This document shows, piece after piece, positions 1 to 9,122 of a stretch of 64,000 nt of DNA. A model generated the notes under the pieces. It did no database searches, was not told the DNA's origin, and was given only the letters and a program-made list of their open reading frames with translations. Position numbers and translations under genes: made by a program. Position 1 is the first letter of the stretch; each line of letters opens with the position of its first letter. The stretch spans positions 1 to 64,000 of the forward strand of contig CALFEO010000025.1 in NCBI GenBank assembly GCA_937949995.1, in the 5' to 3' direction. This DNA is from an uncultured bacterium. Lineage in GTDB: Bacteria > Patescibacteriota > Patescibacteriia > 2-12-FULL-60-25.

Positions 1-2
1 AT

Positions 3-161
3 TTGCCTCATATTAAACCTTGGATTGACCGGATTGTGGTTGGTTCGCAAATTGAAGAAACTATCAATAGCCTCCCTCCGGAAAAAAGAGCTTCAATTGT
101 TCCTAAACTTGAACAACTTGAGCGTGAATCAATAGACAAGTTCTTTTTCGCTCATAATTAA
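3..161 (+). CDS. C-terminal fragment of an unidentified protein
   Basis: An open frame enters from the left edge and runs 52 codons to a TAA. The visible end reads as a normal soluble C-terminus, with a charged stretch followed by SIDKFFFAHN. The other two forward frames are less convincing: one is closed at once and one reads as low-complexity Leu/Asn. I do not recognise the family. It lies about 210 bases before prfB in the same direction. Confidence 0.5.
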   Translation: MPHIKPWIDRIVVGSQIEETINSLPPEKRASIVPKLEQLERESIDKFFFAHN

Positions 162-240
162 TCTCAATTTGCCTTTTCCCCCCATCTTTGGTTATCTATT
201 ATCTAAATTAAGTCCCTCTAGCTTTATTATTTCTTATCCC

Positions 241-358
241 GCACCCTATTTATAATTATTTGTATGCGGGACCCCGCCCTAGGCGGTGGTTTGATGCTTT
301 ATTATTTAAAATAAGTACCGCTCGCTTTATTATTTATTATTTATTATTTATTATTTGT
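241..358. repeat. Intergenic repeat, family M (TTTATTATT words) plus TCCCGCA palindrome
   Basis: Bases 238-275 form an inverted repeat with ends TCCCGCA and TGCGGGA; comparable palindromes occur near 9250-9295 and 29060-29110. Bases 290-358 are iterations of TTTATTATT, also seen at 57538-57692. This fills the gap between the partial gene and prfB. Confidence 0.6.
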
Positions 359-370
359 TAATCAAGCGCA

Positions 371-1501
371 ATGATCCAAGAGCTTCAAGATCGTATCAAA
401 ACTCTGGAAACCCGCCTCGCCGAGGCTTGGTCGATTTTGGCTTTGGATGCCCGCAAAGAGGAAATCGATGCACTCGAAGTCGAGGTTACCGCATCCGATT
501 TTTGGGCTGATCAAGAGCGCGCCAGGGGAGAGATGCAAAAACTGTCGGATCTGAAAGACGAATATCAAACTTGGAACAATTTCAAATCCGAACTGCAAAA
601 TCTGAAAGAACTGCTGGATATGGCCGAAGCCGAAAATGATGAATCTGTTATCGCCGAGGCTGAATCAAAAATCACCGAACTCGAGTCCGCTTTTGGCAAG
701 ATGGAATTTACCATGTTACTCTCCGGCTCTCACGATGCTTCAAACGCCGTCATGTCCATCCACGCCGGCGCCGGCGGTACGGACGCGCAAGATTGGGCCG
801 AGATGCTGATGCGCATGTACTTCCGCTACGCCGAAACCAAAGGTTGGCGGGTCAAACTCGTTGACGAAAGCAGAGGAGGCGAGGCAGGCATCAAATCCGC
901 TACTTTTTTTGTGCAGGGTCGGCATGCCTATGGTCATCTCAAATGTGAGGCCGGTGTACATCGTCTTGTCCGCCAATCACCATTTAATGCGGATGCTCTT
1001 CGTCAAACATCCTTTGCTTTGGTTGAAGTCATTCCCGAGTTGGATGAAAAAGTCGAAATCAAAATCAAACCCGAGGATTTGCGCATCGATACTTTTATGA
1101 GCGGGGGCAAAGGCGGGCAATCGGTCAATACGACATACTCGGCTGTCCGCATAGTCCATATACCAACAAAAATAACCGTCTCTTGCCAAAACGAGCGTTC
1201 GCAAACCCAAAACAAAGAAACGGCCATGAAGATTCTCATGGCCAAGCTCGCCAAGCTCAAAGAGGACGAACTCCAGCAAGAAAAGCAGGATTTAAGGGGC
1301 GAATATCATACCGCGGCTTGGGGTAATCAAATCCGTTCATACGTCGTCCACCCTTATCATTTGGTCAAAGATTTACGCACCGATTACGAGACCGCAGATA
1401 CGGATTCGGTTCTCGACGGCGATCTCGACGCTTTCATCGAAGCTAAACTACGCCTGGATGCCTCCAAAAAAGATATCCGAGGCGAGTTGAATAAGGATTG
1501 A
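371..1501 (+). CDS. prfB: Peptide chain release factor 2
   Basis: RF2 reads UAA and UGA stop codons in the ribosomal A site and triggers peptide release. The 376-residue product has the N-terminal helical domain, the RF2-type recognition motif SPF (in RQSPFNADALRQTSF) and the catalytic loop GGQ (GGKGGQSVN) followed by TTYSAVRIVHIPT. The gene reads straight through the region where most bacterial prfB genes carry the in-frame UGA and +1 frameshift, so the usual autoregulatory frameshift is absent. Its own stop is TGA, overlapping nothing; the next gene starts 1 nt later, so the pair is probably co-transcribed. RF2 plus TGA stops shows that UGA is not recoded in this organism. Confidence 0.97.
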   Translation: MIQELQDRIKTLETRLAEAWSILALDARKEEIDALEVEVTASDFWADQERARGEMQKLSDLKDEYQTWNNFKSELQNLKELLDMAEAENDESVIAEAESKITELESAFGKMEFTMLLSGSHDASNAVMSIHAGAGGTDAQDWAEMLMRMYFRYAETKGWRVKLVDESRGGEAGIKSATFFVQGRHAYGHLKCEAGVHRLVRQSPFNADALRQTSFALVEVIPELDEKVEIKIKPEDLRIDTFMSGGKGGQSVNTTYSAVRIVHIPTKITVSCQNERSQTQNKETAMKILMAKLAKLKEDELQQEKQDLRGEYHTAAWGNQIRSYVVHPYHLVKDLRTDYETADTDSVLDGDLDAFIEAKLRLDASKKDIRGELNKD

Positions 1502-1502
1502 T

Positions 1503-2099
1503 ATGGATAAAAAAACTACAGAAGATATTAAAACAGCCGTTCAGGTTCTTAACTCGGGCGGCGTTATCGCCATTCCCACCGAAACCGTTTACGGCCTGGC
1601 TTGCGATCCGCGTAATGCGGAAGCTGTTAAAAAAATATTTGCCATCAAAGGCCGTGACGACGGCAAACCTCTTCAGCTCATCGCTTCAAGTTTCTCTCAA
1701 GTCCAAGCTCTTGCCAATCTTTCCAAATCCGAGCTTAAAATTGCGAAACAACATTGGCCCGGCCCTCTCACACTTTTAGTGGACCTCAAACAGGATATAA
1801 AACTCGCCCCGCAAACTTGCCCCAACCAAACCATCGGCATCCGTGTCACATCATCTCCCATAGCCGGAGCAATAGCCGAAGCCTTTGGTTATCCAATCGC
1901 CGCCACCTCGGCCAACAGAAGCGGTATGTCGCCCGCAGTCTCGGGGCTGGGGGTTGTGCGTGCTTTTCAAAAATACGAGCATCAACCCGATTTCGTTTTG
2001 GATATCGGCGCCATTGATAAAAATCTTCCCACCACGGTCGCCCGCATCGATAAAGACGGCAAGGCTATAATTTATCGCCAAGGAGAGGTCAAACTATAG
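1503..2099 (+). CDS. tsaC: Threonylcarbamoyl-AMP synthase (Sua5/YrdC family)
   Basis: Makes threonylcarbamoyl-AMP from threonine, bicarbonate and ATP, the first step of the t6A37 modification of ANN-decoding tRNAs. The 198-residue protein is a single YrdC domain. It has the signature GVIAIPTETVYGLACD near residue 20, KGRDDGKPLQLI near residue 50 (the KxRxxxKPL motif) and a late SANRSG motif. There is no C-terminal Sua5 domain, so it is the short TsaC form. It follows prfB after one base, which implies one transcript. Co-location with a release factor is common in bacteria (prfA/prmC/ywlC-type clusters). Confidence 0.94.
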   Translation: MDKKTTEDIKTAVQVLNSGGVIAIPTETVYGLACDPRNAEAVKKIFAIKGRDDGKPLQLIASSFSQVQALANLSKSELKIAKQHWPGPLTLLVDLKQDIKLAPQTCPNQTIGIRVTSSPIAGAIAEAFGYPIAATSANRSGMSPAVSGLGVVRAFQKYEHQPDFVLDIGAIDKNLPTTVARIDKDGKAIIYRQGEVKL

Positions 2100-2131
2100 A
2101 GCCCTCGGATGTCATCCGGCGGAAAATAAGG

Positions 2132-2137
2132 TATAAT
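2132..2137 (+). promoter_or_regulatory. -10 box TATAAT, 9 nt before the start codon
   Basis: A perfect TATAAT lies 9 nt upstream of the ATG at 2147. A start site about 7 nt downstream would give a leaderless mRNA. No good -35 hexamer is evident. Confidence 0.6.
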
Positions 2138-2146
2138 TGATTCAAT

Positions 2147-3268
2147 ATGTCAGAATATCCCAAATCCAACGAGCAGAGTTCCGAACACCCCGTTCAACCG
2201 GAGCAGAGCCAAGGCTCCGAATTTTTACATCAACAACTGCCTTACGAGCTGTTAACCTACAATGGCGCCGATGAATATCCTGAGGGATGGACTCCAATGG
2301 ATGTCGTCACATGCTTACAAATCGCATCGCCGGAACAGCACCAAGCATTTTGTAAAAAAATCGCTGAACGTTTGGGTAAAGAAGAGTACGATGTCGCACA
2401 AGAATTGCGCGAGTATCAGCAAAAAGTTTTTTCCAGCCTTGGTGAATTTATTAAAACTGATGAGTTTGATCTTGAGTCATATCACGATTTGGATAAAGGC
2501 ATAAACAAAGCTTGGGAGATGCGAGTTATCCGCGAAAAAGATTTGTCCGCCGACACGGCAGAGCTGAAAGCGACGGTGGATGAATTTAATAACGCACAGG
2601 AAGAATTGAAACAACTTGATAAAAAGTTGAAAGAGCTTGAAGCCCTGAAAAATCCATCCAAAGCTTTGCATAATCCGCAAAAACCCTCAGTTTTTTCTCA
2701 ACTTAAAAGCGCCTTCGGTTCATCAAAAGATTCTCCGATGGCCGTATATCAAAAACAATTGCGGGAGGATGAAGCGACAAAACAGGAAATCCAACAAATT
2801 AACGAGCGTTTGCCTCAAATAAAAGCCGAAATCGAAGAATTAAAAAAACGGCAAATGGAAGTTGCATCCAAATTGGGTTTGGCAACCAAAAGGCAAGAGG
2901 ATTTGCGTAAACTCTATTCCGCTAAAGCCGAGGCTGTTTTTGAGGAAAAACGACCATTATTGGAAAAACGCATCCGGGAGAAAAAGAATAAATACGAACA
3001 AATATTCGGTTATTGGTACAATGCCGCCTATCTTGACCAAGCGCCCGCTGATGATCCTTTCCACTATGTCGGTTTTGTAAATAAAGACGGCAAACTGCCC
3101 GAAGATTACGAAGAGCCTCAAGCGCCGGAATATCAAACCGATATCGCCAAACGCATAGAATTCATCGTAAAAGATATGCAAAATCCAACGGGCTGGGCAA
3201 GGAGAAATGTCTTTGCCGATATGGACGAGCGTACGGTTCAACAAATCATCAAAAAATGGACAAAATAG
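2147..3268 (+). CDS. Unidentified coiled-coil protein
   Basis: A 373-residue soluble protein I cannot assign to a family. Residues 1-30 are Gln/Glu/Ser-rich and probably disordered. Residues 55-120 look like a compact helical domain. Residues 140-290 form a long Glu/Lys/Gln-rich coiled coil interrupted by a short Pro/Ser linker near residue 185. The C-terminal 80 residues contain several Tyr and Trp and end in a lysine-rich stretch. There is no signal peptide or TM helix. It has its own TATAAT-type promoter and is followed by rsmA after about 55 bases. Confidence 0.85.
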   Translation: MSEYPKSNEQSSEHPVQPEQSQGSEFLHQQLPYELLTYNGADEYPEGWTPMDVVTCLQIASPEQHQAFCKKIAERLGKEEYDVAQELREYQQKVFSSLGEFIKTDEFDLESYHDLDKGINKAWEMRVIREKDLSADTAELKATVDEFNNAQEELKQLDKKLKELEALKNPSKALHNPQKPSVFSQLKSAFGSSKDSPMAVYQKQLREDEATKQEIQQINERLPQIKAEIEELKKRQMEVASKLGLATKRQEDLRKLYSAKAEAVFEEKRPLLEKRIREKKNKYEQIFGYWYNAAYLDQAPADDPFHYVGFVNKDGKLPEDYEEPQAPEYQTDIAKRIEFIVKDMQNPTGWARRNVFADMDERTVQQIIKKWTK

Positions 3269-3325
3269 CTTTTATATTATAAGTGATATGAGGCGACGGT
3301 CGAAGCAGGCGCGCGGTTGCGAAGT

Positions 3326-4183
3326 ATGAATAAAAACGAAATAATCTCCATTTTAAACAATCTCGGAAAACGCCCCAACAAAGGTTTGGGCCAGAATTTT
3401 TTGATTGATAATAATATATTGGATAAAATCGTCGATTCCGCTGAAATCAAAAAAGGGGATAGGATTCTCGAAATCGGCCCCGGTCTGGGTGTTCTCACCG
3501 AAGCTCTGATAAACTCCGGCGCAACCATCACCTTCATCGAAAAAGACAAATCCCTCGCCGAAAGACTGTCATCGCAGCAACCCCCTTGTCAAAGGGGGCG
3601 AATCACGCAAAGCGTGATTCGGGGGATTTCCGAAGACGCAGCCAAATCCAACTTCGACGATCTCATGGGCTCAAAACCCTGGAAGTTCGTCTCCAACCTC
3701 CCGTATTCAATTACCTCAATCGCTCTCCGCAAAGCCCTCTACGCCAAAAATCCTCCCAAACTTCTTGTAGCTCTCATTCAAAAAGAAGTCGCCGAACGCA
3801 TCATCGCTCAAGATAAAAAAGCCAAAATGTCGCTGTTGGCTCTTATGTCGCATTTGGCATGTTCCGATCTCAAGCTTATTCACAAAGTATCACCAACTTC
3901 TTTTTATCCGTCGCCCAAAGTCGATTCCGCCATCATCAAACTTATTCCGCTTTCACCTGCCGAACGCATAAAAAAATGGGGGATAGACCCCGAGGCCGTC
4001 ATGAAGGTCGCCAAACTCGGATTTGCTCACCCTCGTAAGCTCTTAAGCCGTAACCTTGGCATCAAAACCGAGGCATGGGAGGAAATGGCAACAAAGTTAC
4101 ACATCAACCCAAAAGCCCGCGCCGAGGAACTTACAGCCGATGAATGGGTAGAATTGACCAAGCTTCAATTGTCTGAACCTTGA
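3326..4183 (+). CDS. rsmA: 16S rRNA dimethyladenosine transferase (KsgA), carrying a repeat insertion
   Basis: Dimethylates the two adjacent adenosines in helix 45 of 16S rRNA, using SAM, late in 30S assembly. The 285-residue protein has the N-terminal GLGQNFLID motif, the SAM-binding EIGPGLGVLTEAL and the catalytic NLPYSI motif, plus the C-terminal helical domain. I chose the ATG at 3326; an in-frame TTG lies 9 nt upstream. Two oddities: codons corresponding to 3579-3629 are a palindromic repeat (family K) inserted between the SAM-binding half and NLPY, and the final residues LSEP plus the TGA come from a family A repeat. Confidence 0.95.
   Translation: MNKNEIISILNNLGKRPNKGLGQNFLIDNNILDKIVDSAEIKKGDRILEIGPGLGVLTEALINSGATITFIEKDKSLAERLSSQQPPCQRGRITQSVIRGISEDAAKSNFDDLMGSKPWKFVSNLPYSITSIALRKALYAKNPPKLLVALIQKEVAERIIAQDKKAKMSLLALMSHLACSDLKLIHKVSPTSFYPSPKVDSAIIKLIPLSPAERIKKWGIDPEAVMKVAKLGFAHPRKLLSRNLGIKTEAWEEMATKLHINPKARAEELTADEWVELTKLQLSEP
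3579..3629. repeat. Palindromic element, family K, inside rsmA
   Basis: The element is a hairpin (CCCCCTT, gtc, AAAGGGGG), then a second hairpin (AATCACGC, aaa, GCGTGATT), then GGGGGATT. The same plan with a different second stem occurs inside queA at 31249-31300. Here it is read in frame without a stop codon, adding about 17 residues. Confidence 0.85.
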
Positions 4184-4347
4184 TTACTATCTTATTGTCT
4201 GAACCTTGATTAACTTGATTCACACTCATATTAACTTGATTACTCAATGTATAAATAATTATATACCTATAGTAATCAAGTTAATTAGGTTGGTAATCGG
4301 TTTTTAAATCAAGGTTCAGACAATAAGTTCATCATAGTTCAGACAAT
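4169..4347. repeat. MITE-like inverted repeat, family A
   Basis: Left arm ATTGTCTGAACCTTGATT occurs twice (from 4169 and 4195); the right arm is its complement at 4307-4324, with a shorter copy at 4336-4347. Interior sequence is a second palindrome around TTAACTTGATTACT. The left end encodes the last codons of rsmA. Related copies lie at 9123-9325 and (one end only) 11713-11728. Confidence 0.75.
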
Positions 4348-4350
4348 CAT

Positions 4351-4382
4351 AAAACCCCTCTCCTTAGTCAGAGAGGGGTTTT
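4351..4382. terminator. Bidirectional intrinsic terminator
   Basis: Hairpin ACCCCTCT / AGAGAGGGGT flanked by A-run and T-run on either side, placed between the convergent rsmA and the reverse gene ending at 4397. Confidence 0.85.
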
Positions 4383-4396
4383 GGTTCGAGTTAATA

Positions 4397-4825
4397 TTAC
4401 GCAGCCTTTTCCTCCAAAGCCTCCGGTGGAGGTGGGGTCGAGGCGCGATTCTGCCGCGCGTTTTGCATGTCTTCGCGCAGCTGAGAGAGAATGTGCAGTG
4501 CCTTGGCGGCGCTGACCGCTCTCTTGGTGGTTGTCATGAAGCGCAAATCTTCGGTCACGGCTTCATCGGCCAGTACATGCATGTACCGGTAAATGATTCC
4601 GCGCGCTTTGCCGACAAGGTTATCGTCAGCGAAACGCGCAAATTGCCGGATAAGCTCACGCTTCTTGGAGGAAAGAACGATTTCTTCCATGGCCGTTCGA
4701 TAAATCCACGACCCGTGCTCCTCCGGTTCCGGAAAGAGCAGGTCAAAGAACTTTTGTTCTTCAGCCTGCTCCAAAAGATTTGAGAGTGTCTTCAGCTCTT
4801 CGAGCCTACGAGTGGCAGAGTTCAT
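4397..4825 (-). CDS. Unidentified helical protein
   Basis: A 142-residue protein predicted mostly helical, rich in Arg, Glu, Leu and Ala, ending in an Ala/Pro tail with STPPPPE. I do not recognise the family and see no signal peptide or TM segment. It starts 4 nt after the stop of the reverse-strand gene at 4830-5600, so the two are almost certainly one operon. Codon choice looks more GC-rich than in flanking housekeeping genes. Both genes could be a small foreign or lineage-specific unit. Confidence 0.7.
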   Translation of the reverse strand: MNSATRRLEELKTLSNLLEQAEEQKFFDLLFPEPEEHGSWIYRTAMEEIVLSSKKRELIRQFARFADDNLVGKARGIIYRYMHVLADEAVTEDLRFMTTTKRAVSAAKALHILSQLREDMQNARQNRASTPPPPEALEEKAA

Positions 4826-4829
4826 GACA

Positions 4830-5600
4830 TCATGCCGCTCTGCGCTCGTCCCGCCTCAAGGGCGGCGTGGCGCTCATGGGTTCGATGCGGTTCGCAAGTG
4901 CACAGATGAAACGGGCTTTTCCGCCCTTCATCTTTCGCGCTTGCCTGCGCAGGTTGATTGCCAGCTCGCGCGCCAGCTCGAGGCTAAGCTTGTCCAAATT
5001 TCTTTGGACTCGCTCATCCACAAGCTTGGCCTCGGCAATCGCCTTGGCCGCGGCCTTCACGTCGCCCAAAGCCAATGAGCGATCCACTACGGCCTCCAGC
5101 CTTTCGGGCTTGGCCTTGGTCTCGCTGGTTTCGCTGTCGGACTTGGCTTTCGGCATGATCCGCCGTGCCGTGCCTTCGAGGTACCGCGCCAAGCGCTCAT
5201 CGCTCTCCATGCAAGAGAGCTTGATCTCTCGCGCGTTGGCAATGAACACCTCAGCGACCTGCTTACGCAGTCGCTTGTTCGCTTCGGCGAGCACGGAGAG
5301 CGCATCAAACTCGATGCGCATTCCCTGCCGTGTCGCTTCGACAAGGCCGAATGCAATCGCCATGGCATCCTCGACCTCGAGGATCTCCTCCATGGCCGAC
5401 CCGCCCAACCAGTGCTTGTAAACCGGCACGGTATTACCGTACCGATCTCGCACCTCGAGCATGCACTGCGCGCGCACCTCGGCCAACCGAGCCTTGTTGA
5501 CTTGCATGTCGCAAACACTCCGGCGACTTGCTCCGGTCTCGGAACGACTTTTCTCCGCGGTCAAATTTCTGCCTTCCCGGCTTCTTTTTCTGCTAGGCAT
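4830..5600 (-). CDS. Unidentified Arg/Ala-rich protein
   Basis: A 256-residue soluble protein with no family I recognise. The N-terminal 25 residues are very basic (SRKRSREGRN), which might suit nucleic-acid binding. The rest is helical and rich in Ala, Glu, Lys and Arg. I set the start at 5600 because AAAGGAGG sits 8 nt before that ATG; an upstream in-frame ATG at 5630 has no such site. The gene is first in a two-gene unit with 4397-4825. A 110-bp inverted repeat (family L) lies directly upstream. Confidence 0.75.
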   Translation of the reverse strand: MPSRKRSREGRNLTAEKSRSETGASRRSVCDMQVNKARLAEVRAQCMLEVRDRYGNTVPVYKHWLGGSAMEEILEVEDAMAIAFGLVEATRQGMRIEFDALSVLAEANKRLRKQVAEVFIANAREIKLSCMESDERLARYLEGTARRIMPKAKSDSETSETKAKPERLEAVVDRSLALGDVKAAAKAIAEAKLVDERVQRNLDKLSLELARELAINLRRQARKMKGGKARFICALANRIEPMSATPPLRRDERRAA

Positions 5601-5628
5601 TTTTTTTGCCTCCTTTGTTGTTTGGCAC

Positions 5629-5740
5629 AACCTCCTAAATCCTCCTTATCAGGAGGACTTGTGAACCGTGTCAACAAGTCCCTGCTTGTCCGCCGTAGCT
5701 TTAGCGTAGGAGGGATAAGGGATTTAGGGTTGTGCTCAAT
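5629..5740. repeat. Inverted-repeat element, family L
   Basis: Left end GCACAACCTCCTAAATCC and right end GGATTTAGGGTTGTGC are near-perfect complements about 75 bp apart, with further pairing inside (CCTTATCAGGAGG). A half-copy with CACAACCCTAAATCCC is at 51495-51520. It sits between the 4830-5600 gene and the 16S promoter. Confidence 0.7.
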
Positions 5741-5925
5741 TTTCTACCTTTTTCGAAGAACCGCTCAATATAGCACAAAATTCCCCAATTGTCAACCCTC
5801 TCATATCGACGCGTGACTTTTGACGTTTGACGTTGGACGACGCGATGAGTAAAGATCGTATTCTTTCTCTAAACAAGGCTAAAAACCCGTATTTAGCTTA
5901 TCCACAAAATCAGCCAGTCTTTTTC

Positions 5926-5954
5926 TTGACAAGTTTTTGGTAATTGGCTATATT
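5926..5954 (+). promoter_or_regulatory. 16S rRNA promoter
   Basis: TTGACA at 5926-5931, 17-nt spacer, TATATT at 5949-5954. This is one of the best sigma-70 type promoters in the window and would give a leader of about 240 nt before the mature 16S. The leader contains hairpins, for example CCCTGCA / TGCAGGG at about 6150-6176, consistent with rRNA processing. Confidence 0.85.
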
Positions 5955-6196
5955 TCTCGCACCTTCCACAAGAGGGTAAAAAATCTCGATTTTTCTAGGA
6001 GTTCTTGATAACACGACAACAAACAAGAACAAGGAAGCGAGACGTAAATTGGACAATGAAATAGTGATCGTCTAAGGAAATACGTTTATTCCCGGCCTTC
6101 GAAGAGAAGGTCGTTGCCATTTTCCGTCAGGGAATGGCTAAAAAATTGACCCTGCATATCTACCAGGAGTGCAGGGGTTAAAAGTCGTAAGGCTTT

Positions 6197-7701
<1,505 letters not shown>

Positions 7702-7863
7702 CTAGGGAGAAACTTCCAACACTGTTGGAAATTCGATTCTGCCGAAATTAAACTTAGGTTTAGTTAGGCAGACCCGAGGTCGATGATGTATCACCGAGTT
7801 TACTCGGCTGACATCTCATTTCGGCGTATTTCCGATGATGGTCACTATTTCGTTGTTCAAGAA

Positions 7864-7886
7864 GCCACCAATTGGTGGTTTTTTGT
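7864..7886 (+). terminator. 16S rRNA terminator
   Basis: Hairpin GCCACC, AATT, GGTGGT followed by TTTTT. The 160-nt trailer before it holds three further hairpins (TTCCAACA/TGTTGGAA, CTGCC/GGCAG, CCGAG/CTCGG) likely used in 16S 3' processing. Confidence 0.85.
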
Positions 7887-7930
7887 TTGTTGAGATAGGA
7901 ATGCTTAGTATTTTTGTTTAAGTCAAATAT

Positions 7931-7956
7931 TAAAAACACAGTTACCTGTGTTTTTA
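7931..7956. terminator. Terminator of the tRNA-Pro gene (bidirectional)
   Basis: Near-perfect palindrome TAAAAACACAG / CTGTGTTTTTA immediately downstream of the reverse-strand tRNA. It could also back up the 16S terminator on the other strand. Confidence 0.8.
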
Positions 7957-7959
7957 ATC

Positions 7960-8036
7960 TGGTCGGGCTAGTGGGACTTGAACCCACGGCCTCATGCACC
8001 CCATGCATGCGCGCTAGCCAACTGCGCTATAGCCCG
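7960..8036 (-). tRNA. tRNA-Pro(GGG)
   Basis: Cloverleaf with acceptor CGGGCTA/TAGCCCG, D arm GCGC/GCGC, anticodon stem CATGC/GCATG with loop ATGGGGT (anticodon GGG), T arm GTGGG TTCAAGT CCCAC, discriminator A and an encoded CCA end. It lies convergent to the 16S gene. Confidence 0.93.
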
Positions 8037-8112
8037 ATGTGGCATAGTTATCTCATAATTTTCCAAAAAATGCAAATGGAAAAACCGGCATTTTGCCGGT
8101 AATGGAGTAGGG

Positions 8113-8439
8113 CTATCTTATCTGTATCCATCGATAAGATTCACACTCCTCGTCACCCGATGCGTCTGGATCATCCGACGTGCTGGAGTGATAAACAGGA
8201 TCATTATTGATCAAGCTTCCTTCTTGATCAACTTCGGGATCAAGATCGGCGGAAATATCAGGAAAGAAAACAGATTGCTCGGCCTCGAAACCGCATTGCA
8301 TGCATCTGAAATATCTTTGCGGAAAAACATCGTAATCTTGGCAATATGGACAAATAGGTGTGCCCCCTTGATCTTTTTTCAATTCATCAGACCTGAATGT
8401 TCGGTCGCAAGTCATGCATCTCCACTCCAAAGTCGCCAT
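8113..8439 (-). CDS. Zinc-ribbon protein
   Basis: A 108-residue protein with three CxxC pairs: CMTC near residue 7, CPYC near residue 31 and CMQC near residue 47. The spacing suits one or two zinc ribbons. The C-terminal half is acidic and Ser/Asp-rich, likely disordered. The start at 8439 is fixed by AAGGAGG about 6 nt upstream; a longer frame exists but lacks this site. Function is unknown; zinc ribbons of this sort often contact nucleic acid or a large complex. It is a single gene between tRNA-Pro and the divergent HU gene. Confidence 0.8.
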   Translation of the reverse strand: MATLEWRCMTCDRTFRSDELKKDQGGTPICPYCQDYDVFPQRYFRCMQCGFEAEQSVFFPDISADLDPEVDQEGSLINNDPVYHSSTSDDPDASGDEECESYRWIQIR

Positions 8440-8564
8440 GTCCGCCTCCTTCCAAAAGAGCTTTTTTATCTTAACACGGCTATGAATTGAGTCAAAAACG
8501 CAAGATTTATTGACGTTTTCCACACCCCCATGCCTCAAACCCTTGATTTTATTGGTTAAAATGC

Positions 8565-8593
8565 TTGCATGCTCAATTATACTCGAGTATACT
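8565..8593 (+). promoter_or_regulatory. HU gene promoter with overlapping palindrome
   Basis: TTGCAT at 8565-8570, 17-nt spacer, TATACT at 8588-8593. A perfect 14-bp palindrome TATACTCGAGTATA (8578-8591) covers the end of the spacer and most of the -10 box, as an operator would. Transcription would start near 8600 and give a leader of about 190 nt. Confidence 0.65.
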
Positions 8594-8596
8594 TAC

Positions 8597-8764
8597 ACAC
8601 ATATCATGTAACACGTAGCATGTAACATGTAACATTCACCATTTTGTTACAAGTTACGTGCTGCATGTTACATGAAAAATAATTCACACACATCATGTAA
8701 CATGTAACATGTAGCTTGTAACACGGATAGTTGTTACATGCTACAAGCTACATGCTACATGAAA
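8597..8764. repeat. Two tandem hairpin repeats, family C, in the HU leader
   Basis: Each copy is two arms of CATGTAACA-type words that are complementary across a short loop, followed by AAAAATAATTCA. Copy 1 is about 8598-8672, copy 2 about 8693-8762. A third copy is at 58155-58232 and a worn one near 29045-29130. Confidence 0.75.
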
Positions 8765-8788
8765 AATAATTCATAATGAAAATAAGTT

Positions 8789-9070
8789 ATGCCTAAAATG
8801 ACAAAGTCCCAGCTTCTCTCCACACTCTCCGATAAATGTGGTGTTTCCAAAAAAGAAGTGTCAGCCATCATGGATGAGATGACGGATCTCGCGTATAAAG
8901 AAGTCAAAAAGAACGGTGAGTTTACTCTCCCCGGTTTCGGTAAGTTGGTTAAAGTAAAACGCAAGGCTCGCACCGGCCGCAATCCCGCCACAGGCGCCAC
9001 AATCCAAATTCCGGCTAAAACGGTCGTCAAATTCCGCGTCGCCAAAGCCGCCAAAGAAGCTGTCTTGTAA
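8789..9070 (+). CDS. hup: HU-family DNA-binding protein
   Basis: Dimeric nucleoid protein that bends DNA. The 93-residue product shows the full HU fold: two N-terminal helices (SQLLSTLSDKCGVSKKEV), the LPGFGKL strand, the arm signature RKARTGRNPATGATIQIPA and the C-terminal helix KFRVAKAAKEAVL. It is monocistronic, with a strong promoter 200 nt upstream, a long leader of two hairpins and a terminator 23 nt after the stop. Confidence 0.96.
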   Translation: MPKMTKSQLLSTLSDKCGVSKKEVSAIMDEMTDLAYKEVKKNGEFTLPGFGKLVKVKRKARTGRNPATGATIQIPAKTVVKFRVAKAAKEAVL

Positions 9071-9092
9071 TCAATCGCAAAAATACAATCAA

Positions 9093-9119
9093 CCCTCGGC
9101 TAAATACCGGGGGTTTTTT
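9093..9119 (+). terminator. Terminator of the HU gene
   Basis: Stem CCCTCGG / CCGGGGG with a 7-nt loop followed by TTTTTT. Confidence 0.9.
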
Positions 9120-9122
9120 ATT

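Noticed and set aside
7702..7863. Spacer tRNA or start of 23S after the 16S gene
   Set aside because: Only short hairpins are seen and a terminator follows; no tRNA cloverleaf or 23S 5' sequence is present.
8597..8764. Possible CRISPR array (regularly repeating CATGTAACA words)
   Set aside because: The repeats are palindromic arms without unique spacers of constant size, and no cas gene is present.
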